The notes under the pieces: generated by a model
Told to the model about the DNA's origin: nothing
What the model saw: the letters and a program-made list of their open reading frames with translations, nothing else
Database searches by the model: none
Shown here: piece by piece, positions 59,733 to 64,000 of the stretch
How the letters are laid out: the number at the start of each line of letters is the position of its first letter
Position numbering within the stretch: the stretch's first letter is position 1
Origin: Paraconexibacter antarcticus
GTDB taxonomy: Bacteria > Actinomycetota > Thermoleophilia > Solirubrobacterales > Solirubrobacteraceae
Length of the DNA stretch: 64,000 nt
Assembly (NCBI RefSeq): GCF_024220175.1
Contig: NZ_CP098502.1
Span: 2,356,001-2,420,000, forward strand
Direction of reading: 5' to 3'
Translations under genes and position numbers: made by a program

Positions 59733-59762
59733 ATATTCTCAATAAGGCGAATGCAAAGTCAA
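59733..59762 (-). promoter_or_regulatory. Putative promoter of the mce operon
   Basis: On the minus strand TTGACT (59762-59757), 18 bp, GAATAT (59738-59733), in an AT-rich patch. The start near 59726 leaves a leader of about 28 nt with a ribosome site. The -35 box overlaps the start of the divergent DUF202 gene (59751). Confidence 0.45.
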
Positions 59763-60170
59763 CCGAGAACTGGCAGCGACGACGCCGGCCGGCCCGAGAG
59801 AGGACCCGGGCTGTTTGGCGACCCGCGGACATTGTCCGACGTCGGCGAGGAGCCGGACGTCCGGTTCACCATGGCCAACGAGCGCACGATGCTCGCGTGG
59901 TTGCGCACTGCACTTGCGCTGGCTGCCGCGGGCATCGGATCGACCGAGTTCCTCGTCTCGCAGCCGCCGCTTGCCCGTGCCGCAGTGGGCCTCCCGCTGG
60001 CCGTACTCGCAAGCGTCGTCGCCGGGGCCAGTTACCGGCGCTGGGAGCGCGACGAGCGGGCGATGCGCCTGCACGAGCCGCTCGGATACGACCGCCTCGC
60101 ACAGGTGGTCGCCGTAACTGTCGCGATCGTCTCTTTGGTCGGCGTGACGCTCGCGATCATCCACCTGTGA
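59751..60170 (+). CDS. DUF202 (YidH-like) membrane protein, first copy
   Basis: A 139-residue protein. RFTMANERTMLAWLRTALALAAAGIGSTEFL is the DUF202 signature (short helix with NERTxLAWxRT, then membrane helix 1). Two more helices follow. The function is unknown. The N-terminal 35 residues are polar. The stop overlaps the start of a second DUF202 gene (TGATG), and the gene is divergent from the mce operon. Confidence 0.8.
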   Translation: MQSQPRTGSDDAGRPERGPGLFGDPRTLSDVGEEPDVRFTMANERTMLAWLRTALALAAAGIGSTEFLVSQPPLARAAVGLPLAVLASVVAGASYRRWERDERAMRLHEPLGYDRLAQVVAVTVAIVSLVGVTLAIIHL

Positions 60171-60529
60171 TGGCGGACGGCGCGCCCCGCTCCGCCCTGT
60201 TCGACCGGCACGGCGACACCGGAGCCCAGCACGAGCGCACGTCGCTCGCCTGGGCGCGCACGGCGATCGCGTTTCTGGCGATCGGCGGTCTCCTGCTGCG
60301 AGCGGCGCGACACATGGTCGTCCCGACGGTGGGCTATCTCCTCGGCCTGGGTCTCTTGATGGCTGCAGCGGTACTGCTCTTCGGCCAGCACGAGGACTAC
60401 GAGGAGCGGGAAGGATCGCTGCGCTCGGATGCGGCCATCGCCCGGCCGGCTTCGTTGCGCAAGCTCGCCGCGATCACGTTCGCGGCGACCGTCTCGGCCC
60501 TGGTCGGGGTCGTCCTGCTCGTCGTCTGA
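60170..60529 (+). CDS. DUF202 membrane protein, second copy
   Basis: A 119-residue protein with GAQHERTSLAWARTAIAFLAIGGLLL, the same ERTxLAWxRT motif as its neighbour, and three membrane helices. Pairs of DUF202 genes are common, and the two proteins probably form a complex. It is convergent with the molybdopterin oxidoreductase gene, 73 bp apart. Confidence 0.8.
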   Translation: MADGAPRSALFDRHGDTGAQHERTSLAWARTAIAFLAIGGLLLRAARHMVVPTVGYLLGLGLLMAAAVLLFGQHEDYEEREGSLRSDAAIARPASLRKLAAITFAATVSALVGVVLLVV

Positions 60530-60602
60530 ACGCGGGCGGCGAGTACGCTCATCCGGCCCGCACGGTGGCCGCCGCCGATCGCAACGACAGGTACGGTCAT
60601 CG

Positions 60603-63566
60603 TCACCGCTTACTCGGGTCGACGTCACCCCACACGGCCGCGGGCGACCAGTCGAGGATCTCGCACAGGCGATCGGCGTCCGGGAGCCTCCCGGCCTGAG
60701 CACGCTCGCGGGCCGCGAGGGTCGCCTCGTCCTGGGGCAGGGAGTAGGCGTCGAGCACGGGCTTGACCGGCCGGAACAGCCAGATCGGCCGGCGCAGGTT
60801 CCCGCTGGCCGGTCGCGTGACGCTGAGCCACTTGCGGTAGACCTCGCGCGACTTGGCGAAGTCGACGTGGATGTCGGCGTAGCGGTCGCCGGGCTCGGCG
60901 GCGCGGACGCGGACCTTCTGGTGCCAGCAGTGCATCCCGCTGATCGGGTCCGGGTGGACGGGGAAGGTGATGTTCTGGTGAACGCCCGCGTCGCTCCACC
61001 ACACCCGCGACGAGCTGGGGTCGTCGGACTCCCACGGCTGCACGCCATGGATCTGGCGGAACGTGACCGTGCTCTCGGTCTCCGTCATGTCCACGAGCGC
61101 GGATGACCAGCGCTCCATGCCCTCGGATTCCTTCAGCCGCCAGCGGCCCATGTGGTGCGAGGCGGCGACGATACCGGGCCGGATGCCCTCGGTCACGAAC
61201 GCCTTGATGACGAAGAACCCGATCTCCGTCTCCACCCGGGCCAGGCCGCCGGTGGTCAGGCCGATCCGCTCGGCGTCCTGCGGGCAGACGAGCAGCGGAT
61301 GGGTGTGCGAGAGCTCGTTCAGATACTTCGCGTTGCCCGAGCGCGAGTGGATCATCGTCGGCAGCCGGTAGGTCGGCAGCAGGACGTACTCGCCCAGCGC
61401 GTGGTCGATCAGCGACGGATGAACGTGGCTGCGGCGGTAGTGCGGGGTGGCCTGGTCGGCCCAGCCCCACTCCTCGAGCGTCTCGGAGTACAGCTCGAGC
61501 TTCCGTGAGGGCGTGTTGAATCCGCGGCGCGCGACGCCGTCGACCATCGTCCCGGTGGTGTCAGGCCGGCCGGTGAGCGGCAGGTGACCGGGGTCGAACG
61601 TGTGGGCGGTGATGGTGTCCTCGAGGCCCTTGACCGCGGAGTCCTCCGGAACCTCGACCTCGACCTCGTGCTGGAGGTACTCGTCGCGGGAGACCTCGAC
61701 GGAGCCGTACTTGCGCATGTAGGCGAGCGGCGTGAGGTCCTCGGCCGCGGCCTTCTCGGGCAGCCCGGGAACCGAGTTCTCGAACATCCACTGGTAGTAC
61801 TCCTCCAGGCGGATCTTCTCGCCGGGGCGGTACGGCGACTCGTAGTACCTGCGGATGCCGAGGGAGCCGTCGGGATCGGCGCGCCAGGAGACCTCGATCC
61901 AGAACTCGCCCTCCTCCCAGACCTCGCCCGGATTCGCTTCGTACGTGAAGTCGATGTGCTTGCCCGCGCGCTCCATCGCGACGCGCTGCACCGGCTGGCG
62001 GAAGCCGAGCCACTTGCCGGAGTGCGTCTCATAGGAGTGGGTGTCGTGGCGCTCGGGGCCGTGGCCCATCGGCAGCACGTAGTCCGCCCACCAGGCCGAC
62101 TCCGACCACGTCGGCGTCATCGCGCCGTGCAGGCCGACGAGCTTCTCGTCCCGCAGCGCACGGAGCCAGGAGTAGCCGTCCGGGTAGGTCCAGATCGGAT
62201 TCAGGACTCGCGTGAAGAGGACCGGCTGCGTGCCGCGGCCGTCGAGCAGCAGGTGGGGGTACAGCGGGCTCATCTCGTTGTGGGCCAGCGGGTACTCGCG
62301 GGGCCAGTTGAGCTCGTTCCACTGCAGGTTCGGCTTGGGCTTGTCCCACGGCGCCGGGATGAACTTGTTCCAGGCGTTCGGCGACGTGCCGCCGACGGCC
62401 CCGACCGCGCCGGTGAGCGCGTTGAGGAGCATGACGGCCCGGGTGATCTGCCAGCCGTGCAGGTTGCCCGCCGCGGCCGCGCGCCAGATGTGCGAGGTGA
62501 AGGCCGGAGCGGCGGCGGCGATCTCGTGGGCGATCTGCACGATCGTCGCCGCCGGCAGCCCGCTCTCCTGCTCGGCGAACTCGGGGGTGTACTTCGCGTA
62601 CTCGCTGCGCAGTTCCCGGATGAAGGCGTCGAACGTCGGGTCGGTCCCCGGCGAGCGGTGCGCCAGGTAGGTCTGCCAGTTGACCCAGCGCCGCATGAAC
62701 TCGCGGTCGTAGAGGTTCTCGTCCAGCAGGATCTTGGCGATCGCCAGGAGCACCGCGGCCTCGGAGCCCGGCCACGTCGGTAGCCAGTAGTCGGCGATCG
62801 ACGCCGTGTTCGACAGGCGCGGGTCCATGACCGCGATCTTCGCGCCCCGCTGCTGGGCTTCCACGATCCGCTGGGCGTGGGGGTTGAAGTAGTGCCCGGA
62901 CTCCAGGTGGGCCGAGATCAGCAGCATGAAGCGGCTGTTGGCGTAGTCGGGGGACGGGCGGTCGGTGCCGGACCAGAAGCCGTACCCCGCGCGGCCGCCG
63001 GAGGAGCAGACGTTGGTGTGGGAGTTGTGGCCGTCCGAGCCCCAGGTCTCGAGGAAGCGGTCGGCGAAGCCGTCCTCGCCGGGGCGGCCGACGAAGTAGA
63101 GCACGTCGTTCGGGCGGTCCGCCGAGAACGCGTCGTGCATCTTCTCGGCGAAGGTGTCGAGCACGTGGTCCCAGCTGCAGCGCTCCCATGACCCGCCGCC
63201 GCGCGGGCCGGTGCGCCGCTGCGGGTACAGGATTCGCTCCGGATCCTTGATCTGGTTGATCGTGGCCGGGCCCTTGGCGCAGTTGCGCCCGCGGCTGCCG
63301 GGGTGGTGGGGGCTGCCCTCGAGTTTGCGGACCTCGAACGTCTCCTTGTCGACGAACGCTGTGAGCCCGCACGCGGACTCGCAGTTGAAGCACACCGTCG
63401 GTACGAGCGTGTACTCGCGCGGCACCTTTCTCGGCCAGGCGTCGACGTCGTATTCGGTCCACGAGTCCCACTGCTCCACCGGCGGGAACGACTTCAGTCC
63501 TTCGGTGCGGGCGCCGTAGCCCGTGGGGCGGCGCGCGCCCTTGCGGTCGATGCCTTCGTTGCTCAT
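60603..63566 (-). CDS. Molybdopterin oxidoreductase, catalytic subunit of the CISM/DMSO-reductase superfamily
   Basis: A 987-residue protein. The N-terminal [4Fe-4S] site is VCFNCESACGL with a fourth Cys in RGRNCAKGPATINQ. Molybdopterin-binding regions follow (VLYFVGRPGEDGFADRF, NVCSSGGRAGYG, AVMDPRLSNTASIADYWLP, AVGAVGGTSPNAW) up to the C-terminal dinucleotide-binding domain (HSRSGNAKYLNEL, VCPQDAERIGLTTGGLARVET). No Tat signal is visible at ATG 63566, so it should face the cytoplasm. It resembles polysulfide/thiosulfate-reductase or phenylacetyl-CoA-oxidoreductase types. The substrate is undetermined. An NrfD-like anchor is encoded just upstream. Confidence 0.8.
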   Translation of the reverse strand: MSNEGIDRKGARRPTGYGARTEGLKSFPPVEQWDSWTEYDVDAWPRKVPREYTLVPTVCFNCESACGLTAFVDKETFEVRKLEGSPHHPGSRGRNCAKGPATINQIKDPERILYPQRRTGPRGGGSWERCSWDHVLDTFAEKMHDAFSADRPNDVLYFVGRPGEDGFADRFLETWGSDGHNSHTNVCSSGGRAGYGFWSGTDRPSPDYANSRFMLLISAHLESGHYFNPHAQRIVEAQQRGAKIAVMDPRLSNTASIADYWLPTWPGSEAAVLLAIAKILLDENLYDREFMRRWVNWQTYLAHRSPGTDPTFDAFIRELRSEYAKYTPEFAEQESGLPAATIVQIAHEIAAAAPAFTSHIWRAAAAGNLHGWQITRAVMLLNALTGAVGAVGGTSPNAWNKFIPAPWDKPKPNLQWNELNWPREYPLAHNEMSPLYPHLLLDGRGTQPVLFTRVLNPIWTYPDGYSWLRALRDEKLVGLHGAMTPTWSESAWWADYVLPMGHGPERHDTHSYETHSGKWLGFRQPVQRVAMERAGKHIDFTYEANPGEVWEEGEFWIEVSWRADPDGSLGIRRYYESPYRPGEKIRLEEYYQWMFENSVPGLPEKAAAEDLTPLAYMRKYGSVEVSRDEYLQHEVEVEVPEDSAVKGLEDTITAHTFDPGHLPLTGRPDTTGTMVDGVARRGFNTPSRKLELYSETLEEWGWADQATPHYRRSHVHPSLIDHALGEYVLLPTYRLPTMIHSRSGNAKYLNELSHTHPLLVCPQDAERIGLTTGGLARVETEIGFFVIKAFVTEGIRPGIVAASHHMGRWRLKESEGMERWSSALVDMTETESTVTFRQIHGVQPWESDDPSSSRVWWSDAGVHQNITFPVHPDPISGMHCWHQKVRVRAAEPGDRYADIHVDFAKSREVYRKWLSVTRPASGNLRRPIWLFRPVKPVLDAYSLPQDEATLAARERAQAGRLPDADRLCEILDWSPAAVWGDVDPSKR

Positions 63567-63657
63567 CGGACAACCTTCCGGATCGGTGACGACGTCAACG
63601 GAAAGCAAGCCCTCTGGGCGTGGCTTTTCGCGCTCATGTCAGGTGCTCCCGTCGTGT

Positions 63658-64000
63658 TCAGCTCAGCGGAACGCTTTGGCCCGCTCTGACCCATGCGTCC
63701 TCGTAGCACCACAGGCCGACGAGCCCGAGGAGGCCGGCTGCGGCCAGCCACCCGCCGCCGCCGATCGCAAGGTAGACCGTGCCGAGGGCGCCGGGAAGGA
63801 CGAGCCCCGTGAGGATCCCGCCGAGCCAGAAGCGCTGGGCGTAGATGTCGCGCCACATGTTGTGGGCGGCGCGCTCGGCCTGGGCGGTCGGGTGACCGCC
63901 GAACGTGTCGAGCGCGATGGTGATCGCGCTCGCCGCGACCGACAGCACGAGCGTCCAGCCGAGCGCCTGCCCGATGTCGTGCGGGGCGTCGATGGCCAGG
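63658..64000 (-). CDS. NrfD/PsrC-like membrane anchor subunit, partial (cut by window edge)
   Basis: The frame is open to the right edge, so only the last 113 residues are seen. WTLVLSVAASAITIALDTFG, then NMWRDIYAQRFWLGGILTGLVLPGALGTVYLAIGG and a last helix ending WVRAGQSVPLS, which is a typical NrfD/PsrC C-terminus. Such subunits link the molybdenum enzyme (or its ferredoxin subunit) to the quinone pool. The catalytic gene starts 91 bp downstream on the same strand. A four-cluster ferredoxin gene, if present, must lie outside the window. Confidence 0.7.
   Translation of the reverse strand, partial: LAIDAPHDIGQALGWTLVLSVAASAITIALDTFGGHPTAQAERAAHNMWRDIYAQRFWLGGILTGLVLPGALGTVYLAIGGGGWLAAAGLLGLVGLWCYEDAWVRAGQSVPLS

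Overview
The window is very GC-rich (about 70-75%, third codon positions almost all G or C), with GTG and TTG starts and many 1-4 nt gene overlaps. Its gene content (six-protein Mce operon with two YrbE permeases, alkane hydroxylase, CcmF/CcmI, an IS701-type element, SigB-type regulators) points to a high-GC actinobacterium. A member of the Thermoleophilia/Solirubrobacterales is my best guess, but no taxonomic marker is present, so this is inference.

Layout, left to right. 1-2.1 kb: the end of a cytochrome c maturation locus (ccmF, a CcmI-like protein), secG and a cupin. 2.1-7.2 kb: a maleylacetate-reductase-like dehydrogenase, a thioesterase, an MFS exporter divergent from an HxlR regulator with twin perfect operators, and a LysR regulator. 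7.5-9.6 kb: an alkane-oxidation operon (alkB, rubredoxin, TetR). 9.6-20.1 kb: MDR and SDR oxidoreductases, a hybrid sensor kinase with its LuxR-type regulator, a winged-helix/EAL pair, ExoD and a large catalase with a SigB-like promoter. 20.1-27.2 kb: a membrane b-type cytochrome/molybdenum oxidoreductase grouped with a methyltransferase, a DUF2064 protein, a glycosyltransferase, a polytopic membrane protein, a lipoprotein and a sugar epimerase, followed by an OmpR/histidine kinase pair. 29.2-35.5 kb: a tightly overlapped minus-strand stress-signalling operon, RsbV-like, RsbR, RsbS, RsbT, an RsbT/PP2C fusion, an RsbT-like/hybrid kinase and a receiver-PAS-PP2C phosphatase, with no sigma factor. 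35.7-38.9 kb: small membrane proteins, a CsbD-type coiled-coil pair and a thioesterase.

At about 39.0 kb a 3'-half remnant of a leucine tRNA with its own terminator marks a probable island boundary. To its right base composition is more relaxed and broken genes become common: an ankyrin scrap, a TrkA-type gene with a frameshift in a G8 run, a TauE exporter with an amber codon and a frameshifted transposase. That half carries a sulfide/persulfide module (ArsR, DUF2892, MMPL; sulfide:quinone oxidoreductase, rhodanese, persulfide dioxygenase-rhodanese fusion, TauE, Rrf2), an IS701-like element with 16-bp ends and a CTAG duplication, the eight-gene mce operon on the minus strand, two DUF202 proteins, and a molybdopterin oxidoreductase with an NrfD-like anchor that runs off the right edge.

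Two themes tie the window together. Stress signalling: the Rsb operon lies near katE and csbD, whose upstream regions carry GTT(T)-N12/13-GGGTAG elements. Transcription style: at least eight genes have a TANNNT-like -10 box only 6-8 nt before the start codon, which implies leaderless mRNAs and was used here to choose several starts.
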